From Danio rerio (lineage: Eukaryota > Chordata > Actinopteri > Cypriniformes > Danionidae): a DNA stretch of 64,000 nucleotides. A program made the position numbers and the translations under genes. Shown one piece after another: positions 50,602-61,605 of the stretch. Location of the stretch: positions 72,891,001 through 72,955,000 of the forward strand of contig NC_133182.1 of assembly GCF_049306965.1 (NCBI RefSeq). Direction: 5' to 3'. Within the stretch, counting starts at the first letter, position 1; every line of letters begins with the position of its first letter. The notes under the pieces are model-generated. The model was given only the letters and a program-made list of their open reading frames with translations, was not told where the DNA came from and did no database searches.

Positions 50602-50978
50602 CCGGTTTTTGCTAGATCGGATAAGTTTGTGACCGGAAGTTAACGAGAATTAATTCTATTATTTATTTATTATTTAAAATTATTATTTTAAATTTCCCAT
50701 TTCTGTTTTTATAAACATCTACCCCCACCTCAACCCTAAGCCCGGCCGTCACAGTAATGTGAAAACAGTAGTTGTAGCGAGTATTATTTATGTTATCCAT
50801 TAAATTACCCAATAAATTGTATTTTTTAACGCCTACTCTCACCCCAACCCTAAACGCAACCGTCACAGTTCTGTAAAAATATTAATTATTGTTTTTCAGT
50901 GTCAAAAAAAAGGCTGCTATATTATTGTGCATTTCGCACTTCCGGCCGGCCGCATATCTGATCTAGACTTTACCAAAC
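50602..50978. mobile_element. TIR element inside the Tc1-like copy
   Basis: Left GGTTTTTGCTAGATCGGATA and right ATATCTGATCTAGACTTTAC are inverted partners. The Tc1 sequence reads CACCTGTCC before it and CCAACTGCTTG after it. It contains two related blocks of CTCAACCCTAAG/CCAACCCTAAAC and CCGTCACAGT. Exact borders are uncertain by a few bases. Confidence 0.65.
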
Positions 50979-51056
50979 TATCCAACTGCTTGTCAACGCA
51001 AATTTCTAATCAGCCAATCACATGGCAACAACTCAATGCATTTAGGCAAGACATGG

Positions 51057-51446
51057 GCTACATCCGAAACCGCCTACTAACTGAAGTAGGTACTGCATTT
51101 GAATTTAAATGTACTACTTGGCCGTTAGAAAAGGACGTTCTATACAGTATGACTGTGAGCAGTTTAAATGGAATTCGGATGTGCTACATCTGCCATTTTG
51201 TCATGGTCATGTGAACTGCCTGCCTGAGTTGCATTGCTTCACTCCCATTCATGAATTCTCTTGCGGGGCATTATGGGATACCGTGGTGTGCATGGGATGC
51301 GCACTTCAGAATCTCGCTGGAAGTAGTAGATCATCCGGGTACTTCTCGCATACTGATTTTCAAATTCTATGACTTCGGACATACTAGGCTTGCATACTGA
51401 TTTTAGTGTACTATATAGTATGGAAGTATGCATTTTCAGACACAGC
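51057..51446. mobile_element. MITE inside the Tc1-like copy, flanks CATGG
   Basis: Starts GCTACATCCGAAACC and ends TTTTCAGACACAGC, imperfect inverse. CATGG is on both sides (51052-51056 and 51447-51451), and the Tc1 consensus around ACATGGTCAAGAC supports the site. Confidence 0.75.
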
Positions 51447-51739
51447 CATGGTTAAGACAATCTGCTGCAGTTCAAACATCAGAATGGGCAAGAAAGGGGA
51501 TTTAAGTGACTTTAAACATGGCTTGATTGGTAGTGCCAGATAGGCTGGTCTGAGTATTTCAGAAACTGCTGATCTACTGGGATTTTCACACACAACCATC
51601 TTTAGAGTTTACAGAGAATGGTCCAAAAAACAGAAAATATCCAGTGAGTGGCAGTTCTGTGGGCCAAAATGCCTTGTTGATGTCAGAGGAGAATGGCCAG
51701 ACTGGTTCAAGCTGATAGAAATCAACAGACTGGAATTCA

Positions 51740-52550
51740 TTCATTTCCAATGGAGAGTAGTCCTGGAGCTGCGTAGAGTTCCGATCATTTCCGTATGAGG
51801 AAAATTCGGATCCGAATTGAGCTACGGATTCGTTGAAATATTTGAACTTCTGCGACTAGACCGTATGCGACCAGCCGACCGGATGTGATGTATTCCAGTG
51901 TTGTCCAAGCAGGTCCTTGTGCACAAGATGAGAAATTGTAGTTCTTTTGGTTATGTTTTTGAATCAGAAAAGGTCTATGTTAAAAAAAAACATTTCTATT
52001 CATAAATGTAAGTAATAAAGGAATAAAATTAGAATTTTTTATATTATCTCCACATTCCCTTCAATATTTTCTAGCGGTCTATGAGTTTCTAGTATTCATT
52101 CATTCATCCATTCAACCATGGTGAACGCACAGAAAATTCTAGCTCTTGCATTTGCACTCCTTTATTTCGGACCCTGCGAGAACAGCTTCTCTCCCTTCGT
52201 GTACGTCAGAACTGAAAATTCTGTGCGACTGCCACGAGGGGGCGTATTCCGACAGTCGTGTCTAAATGTCATGTGCCGTGGAAAGGTCGCTTAAAAGCTC
52301 TGTTTTCTGATTTCCAATGCGATATTGAAGTTAAAGCTGAGTTATATTTAGACACAATACTGTCTATATTTTCTATATTTTACCAACAAATAGTTGAAAT
52401 GAATCCTATTTTTGAATGAAACTGATTATATACTTTTTACATTTCTAAAATTGTAATCGCAGGCCAAAATTAATCAAAATTTAAAAATCAAAATTCATCA
52501 CTAGTTATAGATAAATACATTTATTTTGAAATTGTAGCGCTGCAGGATAA
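51740..52550. other. cpne7: cpne7 intron 1, repeat-like but unassigned
   Basis: Contains AATTCGGATCCGAATT (a palindrome at about 51801) and CGGACCCTGCGAGAACAGC. It looks transposon-derived but I cannot set ends. Confidence 0.35.
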
Positions 52551-52855
52551 GCCATGCCTCAATCGCAAGGGGCGTCAGCGTCAATGCCATTCACTTTAAA
52601 TGGGTGACGTCAGGCATTGTCGAACTGAATTGTGGATCCATCTGTTGCTTGCTGCAGGAGTTGGGAATTTCTTAATTTTTCAAACACCAACGAAAGCATC
52701 AGCTAATCAGATCATTTTGCAAATACCCCAGCTTAGACAGTAGCCGATTGCAATATAATTTCATTGACTGTTCCTGCTATGACGGTTGTGTCAGCCCCAA
52801 CTTCATACACGCTGTCCATCAAGCACTGACGCTGAAGCCCTGTGTGAATCGGGCG
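52551..52855. mobile_element. MITE, GGGGCGTCAGCGTCAA family, copy 1
   Basis: AAGGGGCGTCAGCGTCAATG at the left and GACGCTGAAGCCC then GTGTGAATCGGGCG at the right. Inner CAATCAGATCATT-like, GACAGTAGCCGATTGC and GTCAGCCCCAACTTC are shared with 59759-60081. Confidence 0.78.
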
Positions 52856-52898
52856 TTATTGTTTCCCCTATTCTACACTTTAATAATTCAGTTTTAAA

Positions 52899-53295
52899 CA
52901 ACACAGGCTCATTGTGAATGCAAAGCCCCATATACATTTCTGGAGAGCACAAATTATGTAGCCAGAGGTACGTATGGCTGCATTTCACCTTTAAAACGAA
53001 CGATACAGGGTGGTATGATGTCACCGCCAGCTTGTTTGGGTGGGTGGGTCAATCGGTGCTTTTGAAAACACTATCGGCTGGGTTTGAGGAAGGGGGTGGG
53101 TGGGAATATTGGTCGGTCAGTCGACAGAAGCCACTGGTGTATTCACGCGCAAACAGCAGGCACGTGATGGCACAAGATAAATTTGTGATCTAAAAAAGTG
53201 TACACAGTGGCCTGCAAAATATGTACCTCCTGCAATGTATTTCGCGCTGTCCAGAAATGTATACAGGGGTATGTATTCAGAATGAGCCTGCGTTG
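52899..53295. mobile_element. hAT-like element, CAACxCAGGCTCATT family, copy 3
   Basis: Starts CAACACAGGCTCATTGTGAA and ends CAGAATGAGCCTGCGTTG. 397 bp, internally deleted; no clean target duplication. Confidence 0.82.
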
Positions 53296-53855
53296 AACTT
53301 GATTATACCTAAGTGTTGTAATCTTGGGTTGGAAGCTGTTTGGATGAATATACTTTCGCACAATGCCTTCAGCTGACATTGTTATAGTAGGCTAGACTGT
53401 GAAGGTTGACTTTGCTGTTCAAAGTTCACGTGTGTAGGGGGGAGTGGGCACTTTTTTGGGAATGAATCTAGGCAAGGAACTGTCACACAGCAGGAACGGG
53501 CGCTTGAAGCAAAGAGAGCGACCACTCTGGTGCTTTTTTTCCCCCTCATATCAAAGCAGTCACTGTTCGAAAAAAAAAAAATTATCTGGAGATGCAGCAG
53601 TGGTTCAGAAGACAGCTCGGCAAAGCTGCGAAGCTGTCTGCTGCAATGTGTCAGGCTGAAGGATGAAATCTTAATCCTGGCCCCATTATTCCAACAACTG
53701 TGCCACGTTCAACATCACATTGTACAAAGTGAAAGATGCCACCCGGCTTCAACTGCAGTGTTTGTTGCTTTTAATAGATTTGGGTTTAAAGAGAAATTAA
53801 AAAGCCTTTGGGGTGTTGTGGAGCACTGGGATATCGCGATTAACATAATAAGAGT
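53296..53855. other. cpne7: cpne7 intron 1, unassigned
   Basis: No repeat ends or coding signature. The open frames here are not supported by any recognisable product. Confidence 0.35.
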
Positions 53856-53856
53856 T

Positions 53857-54135
53857 TAAAGGGAAAGTTCACCATTTACTCAGCTTCAAGTGGTTCCATC
53901 CCTGTATGAGCCTCTTTTTTCTGTTGTACACACACACACAAAATGTATTTTGAAGAATGTTGGAAATTGGTTAGCATTCACATTCAAAGTGGGACAAATA
54001 AATACAATGGAAGTCAACGGATACTATTTTTAAAATCTTTTAATTATTAATTATTTGTTTGTTTATTTTATATATATAAATATTATATATATACAGATTT
54101 GTGTTTTGTTTATGCATTTGGAGCTGATATTGTGT
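53857..54135. mobile_element. ANGEL element, left part (right part after the LTR at 54858)
   Basis: TTTAAAGGGAAAGTTCACCA, CTTCAAGTGGTTCCATCC, TTTTGAAGAATGTTGGAAAT, TGGAAGTCAACGGATAC. The continuation AACAGAAGAAAGAAA appears after 54862, so the LTR lies inside it. Confidence 0.72.
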
Positions 54136-54857
54136 TGTGCGCTGTGGAGCATGCGCAGCTTTCTCTCTCTCTCCCCCTCCCTCTAGAGCTGCGCTTGATT
54201 GCGGTCCAGCCGTGTTGCGTGTGGGAGCGTATATAAGCTGGAGGAGAGGAACAATGGGGAGATCTTTCTGCTCGGTGCAGGTCGCAAATCTCCGTCGTCG
54301 TCGCTGCTGTTGTTCCGAGCGTCTCCTATCTCCTGCCCCAAACTGTTGGTTGACTTGGTGTGAATTGATTGATTTCTGTTACTGACAATTTAATTATTTT
54401 CTAAAACGGCTCTCTGTTAAATCTGAATCTATTGGCTTTTCTGATTAAATATTTATATATATTCTTTTTGGTTAGAAACAGAAGCGGTAGGTTGGGAATC
54501 GCCATTTACTTTAAAACGTTTTCTCCTGGTTTGTGGTAGCAAGGGAGAAAGGGAAGTTTGCTGTAATTTTATTTGGGGTACTTTTATTTGAGCAGGTAAG
54601 TTAGAATTATTTCCCCGCAAGTTAGCTGTGTTTTTGTTTATTATTTTGGCCTGGATTCCCTTCGGAAGAGATGCTTCTATCTTTGTTGTCTAAGGAAATA
54701 ATAAATATTGTTACTACTTGATCAGCGTTGTGATTATTGTGAGTTGGGACAGGAGAAGGGGAAAACCCTAAATTGAGTATTTGAGTTTATTTCTGTGTTT
54801 TTTTTTTTTTACACTTGTTATTGTTCCCACCAACCCTAGACTGGTCGGGACATAACA
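54136..54857 (+). mobile_element. Solo LTR inside an ANGEL element, TSD GTGT
   Basis: Borders TGTGCGCTGTGG and GGGACATAACA, 4-bp duplications GTGT (54132-54135, 54858-54861). The rejoined flank ATATTGTGT / GTAACAGAAGAAAG is ANGEL sequence. It has a TATA box (GTATATAAGC, about 54228) and AATAAT/AATAAA-type signal near 54700, as an LTR promoter should. 722 bp, no internal region. Family not identified. Fossil. Confidence 0.7.
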
Positions 54858-54946
54858 GTGTGTAACAGAAGAAAGAAATTTAAGGTTTAGTTCACCCCAA
54901 AATGGAAATTTACTCATTATTTACTCTCCCTTGATTGGCTCCAAAC

Positions 54947-55464
54947 TAGGGCTGCACGATATTCTGAAAAATCTGCTATTGCGGTATTTTTTTCTGTGAT
55001 AAATGTTTCGATATGAATACAGTTTCACTTAATGGTTTGAATAGCTCTATTTAATGGTTTCCTGGCGAGTCTAACAGTATTTATGTACAGAAATTGAATA
55101 ATCACAATGCCAAAAATGCTTTTCTTACCTTATTTTGTCTCATTTTCAGTCCAAATATCAAAAAATTATTATTTAATATAGTACATATATTGTTTTGTTT
55201 TCACCATCAGATGAAATGAGCCAGTTTTTCCTTTAAACAAGCAGAATTATCTGTCAGCGGCGTAAGTGGAATAATCTTGTGTTCGCTTTGAAATGTAGAT
55301 ATTTAAACTAGAAACAAGAATCACTACTTAGTAAGATTTTTTTGCATAAATTATATATATTCTTGTATAAATACAGTTAATAAATACAATTTTGTGGTTC
55401 CTACTCAACTATAATTCAGACTCAACATTGCGATATCGATGCTATGATATATTGTGCAGCCCTA
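54947..55464. mobile_element. hAT-like element, TIR TAGGGCTGCAC, with TSD
   Basis: Starts TAGGGCTGCACGATATTC and ends GATATATTGTGCAGCCCTA. 8-bp duplications CTCCAAAC (54939-54946) and TTCCAAAC (55465-55472) differ at one base. Same family as 19828-20707. Confidence 0.88.
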
Positions 55465-55481
55465 TTCCAAACCTTAATAAA

Positions 55482-56240
55482 CAACAAAGGCTCATTGTAA
55501 AAAATGTACCCCTGTATACATTTCTGGAGGGCGTGAATTATGTAGCCAGAGCTGCGTACAGCTGCGTTTAGTCTTTAAAATGAACGCTACTGAGTGGTAT
55601 TATGCTGCCGATGGCTCCTTTTTATTTTCGTGCTACTAGCTGACCATATACCTCTGTGTGGACGGCTTTTCTGCTGTTACCAGTTTGCCTAGTGGCTTGC
55701 CGTGAATGCCGGCAGAGGAGTTAACTGTGATGACGGGGTTCGAGTCTGGTGAAGAACGGTTCCAAAAAATTAAATAAAGAAGTGAACATAAGGGTAAGAA
55801 CATCTGAAAACGTGGCAAAAATCAGGTGGCTGTGATGGCTTTTCTTTTTCTGGTTTGCTTTTGAAAACACTATCGGTTGGGTTTAGGGAAGACGGTGGGC
55901 TGGTTAATCGGTGCTTTTGAAAACACTATCATTGGGTTTAGGGAAGGCCGTGGATGAATTAATCTGTGATTTTGAAAACACTATTGGTTGGGTTTAGGGA
56001 AGGCGGTGGGTGGGGTATTGGTCATTCGGTCAATCAGTCAGTCAGTCAATCCACAGCGACCCCTGGTGGATATACGCGAGAATAGCAGGCATGAATGACA
56101 CTTGCAAGAGAAATTTGACATCTGAAAATGCGTACACAGCAGCCTCTGGTGGATTCACGGAAAAACAAAAACGGCTAAACACATACATCCTAGGACCTAT
56201 TTCACGCTCTTCAGAAATGTACAGGGGTGCGTATCCATAC
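55482..56240. mobile_element. hAT-like element, CAACxCAGGCTCATT family, copy 4
   Basis: Starts CAACAAAGGCTCATTGTAA. It contains four direct blocks of TTTTGAAAACACTATCGGTT / GGGTTTAGGGAAGGCGGTGG type (about 55858-56015). The right end is degraded near GTACAGGGGTGCGTATCC. Confidence 0.75.
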
Positions 56241-56473
56241 TTTTTTTCTTCTGTTGAGCATAAAATAAGATATTTTTGATGAAATGTTAAAACCTGAAAC
56301 CATTGACTTCCATAGTAGGAAAAATAAATACTATGGAAGACAATGGTTACAGGTTTTCAGCTTTCTGAAAAATATCATCCTTTGTGTTTAACAGAGGAAT
56401 GAAAGTCAAACAGGTGTGAAAGTGTTTAAATGTTGACATAATTGAAATTTTTGGCTGAACTATCTCTTTAAAC

Positions 56474-56543
56474 AGGTTTGTGACAAGTGACGGGTGAATA
56501 AATGATGACAGAATTTGTATTTTTGGATGAACTATCCCTTTAA
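56474..56543. mobile_element. Extra ANGEL end fragment
   Basis: ACAGGTTTGTGACAAGTGAC, GTGAATAAATGATGACAG and GGATGAACTATCCCTTTAAG directly follow the end of the previous ANGEL copy, so the right end is present twice. Confidence 0.72.
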
Positions 56544-57012
56544 GATTTTCTTGCATATTTCCATAGCAAAAGGTCTAGATTGAGAGTAATAGCTGAAAGT
56601 CAGAACTGTTGCTTATCTCTGCCTATTTGACACTCATTGTCTTTCATATCACATCTCAAAAACGTTCAGTTTCCTGCATAATGTTCAATTTCCCGCATAA
56701 CATATTTCAGTCACACTAGGAGAAGTGGTACGCAAAGATGAGTAGTGCAGGAAAGATAAACTGTTATGCTCTGAAGGCTTTTTATCAGTGTGGATGAGAC
56801 AATCAGAACGCTAAATCCATTATTCTCACACTGTGTCTAAATGATTAAGTCTGACTGCAGAAGTGATGGTTTTAAGCTGCGTTATTGTGAACATGATTTG
56901 TTTTTATTGTGAAGTATTTGTAGTGGTTATGCTGATGATGGAGTGACTGGATTAACAGCCTCTTAAAGGGCAAGTTCAGCCTAAAATTAAAACATCAACA
57001 TAGGCTTGTTGT

Positions 57013-57125
57013 TTTCCCAGAGAGAAAAACGTGCTGGATAAGTTGGCGGTTCATTCCGCTGTGGCGACCCCGGATTAATAAAGGGACTAAGCCGACAAAA
57101 AATGAATGAATGAATGAATGAATGA
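57013..57125 (+). mobile_element. DANA-type SINE, short copy with TSD AGGCTTGTTGT
   Basis: GTGCTGGATAAGTTGGCGGT to GACTAAGCCGACAAAAAATG and an (ATGA)n tail. Perfect 11-bp duplications AGGCTTGTTGT at 57002-57012 and 57126-57136. It has only the 3' end plus a short TTTCCCAGAGAG piece, so 5' truncation occurred at insertion. Confidence 0.93.
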
Positions 57126-57297
57126 AGGCTTGTTGTACATTTGTTTGCAAAACTAGGGAATGAACTAGGGAATTCTGGGCTGAAATCAAATCCGAAAATT
57201 CAGGATGCACTTGAAACTTCTTTGTAATAGTTACTTATTAGCCTATTAAATAATAAAACTCTGTATTTTTTAATTAACTCAGTAACCTGAATTATAG

Positions 57298-57465
57298 TGG
57301 CACGGTGGCTCAGTGGTTAGCCCTGTCGCCTCACAGCAAGAAGGTCACTGGTTCGTGTCCTGTCTGGGTCAGTTGGCATTGCTGTGTAGAGTTTGCATGT
57401 TCTCTCTGTGTTCTCGTGGGTTTTCTCCGGGTGCTCTGGTTTCCTAGTCTAAAGACGAGACCTTA
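57298..57465 (+). mobile_element. DANA-type SINE, head half
   Basis: GGCACGGTGGCTCAGTGG, CGCCTCACAGCAAGAAGGTC, GTTTGCATGTTCTCTCTGTG. Ends at about TCTAAAGACGAGACC; the 3' half is missing. Confidence 0.9.
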
Positions 57466-57779
57466 CAGACCTTGACAGACCTTAGTCAAAATGATTTCTA
57501 AGTTATTAAAGTTCACAGTACGTTAATATCACTACAATTTTATAGACTGAAAGATCCGCTGTAAATGCTGCTCTTCAAGTGAAAACATGTGAACATCGCA
57601 AACAAACTTTTACCATTGTGTAGAATTTTCACTGCATTTTGTGACAGGAACAACACACAAGGCTTTCTAACGCTACCTATCGAGTGCATCCAAGTTACAG
57701 AGCAATTCGGAGGGCTTTTTTTTTCTCTTATTCGCCTTGCGGTTTCAAACATTGCATTAAAAATTCACGCTTTCAGCAG

Positions 57780-57969
57780 TGGTAACACTTTAGAATAACT
57801 ATCAGTTATAACTATCAGTTTTAACTAGTAAATGTTCAAAAGTATTGAACATGTCATGTTTTTTTCCATTAATAAACTGTAATTTAATGAGTTATAAATG
57901 ACTTGTTAAACAAAAATTAATAGTTTGTTAATTATTCATAATTGTGCCTTATAGATAGAAAGTGTTACC
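57780..57969. mobile_element. Small MITE, TIR GGTAACACTTT
   Basis: Starts GGTAACACTTTAGAATAAC and ends GAAAGTGTTACC. 190 bp, AT-rich. Confidence 0.8.
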
Positions 57970-58009
57970 GTAAAAATCAGCATGTGCCCAAACCGAAACT
58001 CCCACTTTT

Positions 58010-58150
58010 ATGCAAATTTTTATGCACCTTCCCTCTTTCCCTTTTCTGACACTCCCACCTAAACAGAGCTGGACACACCCACTTTCCTGACTTTTTCCAA
58101 ACTAGAGGTGTGAAAACACCCTGCTGAAACGGGGATTTTGTGGCTCTTTA
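58010..58150. mobile_element. End fragment of the 6951-8163 element family
   Basis: ACAGAGCTGGACACACCCAC, TGTGAAAACACCCTGCTGAA and ACGGGGATTTTGTGGCTCTT are the inverse of the first part of 6951-8163. Only one end is present. Confidence 0.82.
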
Positions 58151-58860
58151 AAGTACCGAACCGATAAATGGCATCTATAAAAGTAGTAATATTATTAAAA
58201 CCTTAACGATACCCATTCATACATATTAGCCAAAGAGCCGTTATATTTGTCTAATAATGATTGTGATCTTTTCCGTGACATTAGCTTTTACACATGGACA
58301 AGAGCAGAGAAAACAATCTAATGTTAGATAGAAATTTTGCCAAAGTCAAAGCAACGAGGTATTCTTGTCATCAGCATTAGTCTACATTTTCTATCTTGAA
58401 TGTCTGCCAAGCGTCTTCAGGAATCTTGGCATTTGTCAATATAAATGTGTCTCGTTTTTGTCTGCTTTTCCCCATGTTCTCAGCTCCTATTCATATTCCC
58501 ATGTTATTCACATTAGATCCGTTGACTTCTTAATGAACTGGAGCATGTTGCATCGATCCGTGAATCAAATGATCATATTCTGGGCATTCTGATAAGCTCA
58601 ACATTAGCCTCTAATGTCCTCTTGCAAGCTGTGAAATAATGGAATCATTTTGTTGAGACTTCAAGTGTTCGTTCGTGTTTTTGAAACTGATATGGGACCA
58701 AAAGAGTCTTGCTGAATTTAGCAAAAGAATCAATGTTTTAAAAATGTCTTGAGGCACAAAATGTGATTTCATGAAGTGTTCATTCACTGCACCATAGGAA
58801 AGCATGTGGTCAAATTTTGAGTCAAGATGCTCTCTGGTGTATTAATATATCTGTCTATAT
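58151..58860. other. cpne7: cpne7 intron 1, unassigned
   Basis: No repeat ends or copine-like coding sequence seen. Confidence 0.4.
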
Positions 58861-59426
58861 ACAGCAGGGAAAAAAGTATAGGACATGTCATGTTTTTTCC
58901 TGACAATAATATTTCTTAAGGAGCTGTTGACAAGGAATTGAACCAGATTTGGGTAAAAACCCAAACAATACAAACAAAAAAATACAACAAAACAAAAACA
59001 AACCTAAAAAATCTGAGTTATAACACAAGGAGAAAGTACTGAACTGCTAAAACATATTTAATACTTTATATAAAAGGCTGTTTTGGTGATGGCAGCCTAA
59101 AGACCCCTCTTATATGGAGAATGAAGTCACATGAATTGCTCAGCTGCAAGTTTTTCACAGATTTCAACAGAGTGTCAAAATCTTGATGGTTCTGTGAGTC
59201 TCACCTATCAAATATGAACTTTAATTAGTATTTTCTATTGGATTTAAGTCAGGTGATTGGCTGAGCCATTCTACAGCTTGATTTTCTTTCTCTGAAAGCA
59301 TTTGAGAGTTTGCTCGGCTGTGTTTTGGATCATTTTCTAGCTGAAATGTCCACCCTGGTTTCATCTTCATCATCCTGCTAATGTAGATGTTGGATTGAAG
59401 CAGCTAATATTCATTTACAATGACAG

Positions 59427-60205
59427 GGTGTCCGTGGGGTCTTAAAAAGTCTTAAATGCTGTTTTGCAAGGTATAAAATTATATATAACTTTTGATTATG
59501 CAATTTGTGGTCGTATGCTAAAGTTTGCCTGAATTAAATCGGTGAATATCAGGATGCTGTGTAGTTTACGAAATCCATGAAATCCATGAGATCATGCTGC
59601 TTTGTGTGCAGAAAGTAAGGTAACACTTTTATTTCTGCAGTTCTTTTAGGGGCCAACCTGCTGAATAAGCTAGATTTCATAGATTTTAATTCAGTATATG
59701 AATAATGGTTTAGTTTTGGACTAGTTTCTTACATTAATATTTGGTAAATATACTGTAACAGCCCATTCACATGGGGCGTCAGCGTCAACGCTTCCCATTC
59801 ACTATGAATAGGTGATGTCAAGCATTGCTTGAACTGAATTGTGGGTCCATCGACGCAGCTTCAGTGGCATTGGTCGCTGCAGAAATTGGGAAATTTGTAA
59901 CTTTTCAAGCGCCAACAAAAGCATCAGCCAATCAGATCACTGTATGCAAATACGCCAGCTCAGACAGTAGCCGATTGCTGACTAATTTAATTGCCTGACA
60001 CTGCAATGACAATCGTGTCAGCCCCAACTTCAGACACACCCTCTGTCAAGCGTTGACTCTGAAGCCCGTGTGAATTGGGCGTAAGTTAAAATCTCGACAG
60101 TGTTTCCTGTTGAAATCTAAAGTGGTCATAAGGTTGTATAAAAAGAGTCTTTAAAAAGATCTTTAAAAAGGTATTGAATTTCACTCGATGATTCCTGTAT
60201 ATACA
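59427..60205. mobile_element. Repeat GGGTGTCCGTGGGGTC inside the Tc1-like copy
   Basis: GGGTGTCCGTGGGGTCTTAA and AGTCTTAAATGC at the left, TATTGAATTTCACTCGATGA and TTCCTGTATATACACTG at the right are the two ends of a common fish repeat (recalled). It is itself split by 59759-60081. Borders approximate. Confidence 0.6.
59759..60081. mobile_element. MITE, GGGGCGTCAGCGTCAA family, copy 2, TSD TAA
   Basis: Starts CAGCCCATTCACATGGGGCG, ends CCCGTGTGAATTGGGCG, with TAA on both sides (59756-59758, 60082-60084). The trinucleotide duplication suggests PIF/Harbinger. 323 bp. Confidence 0.83.
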
Positions 60206-60634
60206 CTGAAGGAGTAAAGGCAGAGGGTTGCTAAGGAACTACAGAGAGATTTCCGCTGCTGTCCGAGCTTTCCATGCCTTTCTACACCTTCCTTTCTTCA
60301 TGTGTTCAATACTTTTTCTCTGCGTCATTTCATTTTATTACGCATAACTTAACTTGTAAACTAATTAGGTTTGTTTTCTTTGCAAATATGGATTTCTTTG
60401 GTTGTTAAAAACATCCGGTGAAAATTTCATGTCAACAGCACCTTTAAAAATATGTTTTCTGAGACAAATTGTAAGGTGTTCGATACTTATTTCCCCTCTG
60501 TATCCAAGGTTTAAGGAAGAAAATACTTGTGCAGAATCTTTTACTATTGGGTTGTGAGCATGTTGTGGTTTGGTTGCTTGGGCATTTTTGACTTATATCA
60601 GGTTGTTGATTTGTTGTAAGGATGGTGGGTAGAA

Positions 60635-60635
<1 letters not shown>

Positions 60636-60718
<83 letters not shown>
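60636..60718. repeat. (TA)n microsatellite
   Basis: About 83 bp of TA followed by a (TTTA)n run. Confidence 0.97.
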
Positions 60719-60722
<4 letters not shown>

Positions 60723-61035
60723 TTATTTATTTTTTTAGAAGTAGTTTAATGACCTTGCAAAAGTACCAACAATAACAGTGTGCAGTCAACAAAATCTTTC
60801 ACAATAACCCAAAAGATAGGCATCGATCCCCAAGAAATGCATCAACTGATTAAATGTTACTTTGAATGAAAAGGTATTTGGTTTAAGCAACTGCCAAATG
60901 CACAATACTAAACATATTTGTTCAATCTGCTGCAATTTTATTTTTTTTTCATGTCACAATCGTGATGTCTGAGAACCCTCATGAAAATCAACCTTGGTTT
61001 TATTATAATAAAAAGTGTTGTATTATATATACAGT

Positions 61036-61388
61036 ATGCATAGTGGCTCAGTGGTTGGAACTGTTTTGTCACAGCAAGAAGGTTGCTGGTTTGAATCCTG
61101 GCTGGGCCAGTTGGCATTTCAGTGTGGAGTTTGTTCTCCCCGTGTTGGTGTGTTTTTACTCTGGGAGCTTCAGTTTCCCCCACAGTCCAAAGACATGCGC
61201 TATAGGTGAATTAGATGAAGTAAATTGGCCGTAAAGTGTGTCTGTGGATGCGAGAGTGTATGGATGTTTCCCAGCACATTGCTGTGGTTGAAAGGGCATT
61301 CATTGCGTAAAACATATGTAGTCGAAACATATTGATAGTTGATAAATAAGGGACTAAGCTGAAAGAAAATGATTGAACGATTGAAATG
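61036..61388 (+). mobile_element. DANA-type SINE, near full length, diverged
   Basis: GCATAGTGGCTCAGTGGTTG, CACAGCAAGAAGGTTGCTGG, CCCCCACAGTCCAAAGACAT, AAATAAGGGACTAAGCTGAA. Confidence 0.92.
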
Positions 61389-61605
61389 AACTTTTGTATA
61401 ATCACAGTTGTAGTAACAAAATCTTTGGTTAAATTGTGGTTAGTATAGTAAGACAATGGTTCATTTGTAATTTGCTTTTACCATGTTTTTTTGTGGTAAA
61501 ACCATGGTTATTTTGCAATGGAAATCTGACCTTTCATAACACTCTACATTTCCCATTTTTTTAAAACTGATTTGGCAGATATTTAATCGGTTTTCACAGA
61601 TGGAC

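Larger units (their letters stand above)
50575..51735 (+). mobile_element. Tc1-like transposon with two insertions, 3' truncated
   Basis: Left end TACACAACTTTATTAGATAC, then CAACTGCTTGTCAACGCAAA and TCAGCCAATCACATGGCAAC. The transposase N-terminus is readable at about 51485-51735: MGKKGDLSDFKHGLIGSAR, AGLSISETADLLGFSHTTI, FRVYREWSKKQKISSEWQF, including the helix-turn-helix. One in-frame TAG and later frameshifts are present and the catalytic part is absent. Inserts at 50602-50978 and 51057-51446. Confidence 0.85.
54880..56475. mobile_element. ANGEL element hit by two hAT-like insertions
   Basis: ANGEL pieces at 54880-54946 (TTAAGGTTTAGTTCACCCC), 55465-55481 (TTCCAAACCTTAATAA) and 56241-56475 (TTCTTCTGTTGAGC to TGGCTGAACTATCTCTTTAA) are consecutive parts of one copy. 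The inserts are 54947-55464 and 55482-56240. Confidence 0.82.
58862..60500 (-). mobile_element. Tc1-like transposon, minus strand, carrying a nested element
   Basis: Ends CAGCAGGGAAAAAAGTATA and TACTTATTTCCCCTCTG are inverted partners, flanked by TA. On the minus strand 59224-59405 reads transposase text near FQLENDPKHS and SQSPDLNPIEN, with the typical Asp and Glu of the DDE core. The foreign block is about 59427-60205. Confidence 0.87.

Noticed and set aside
53444-53859. Frames of 71 and 109 codons
   Set aside because: They overlap in different frames, show no domain and run into an ANGEL element.
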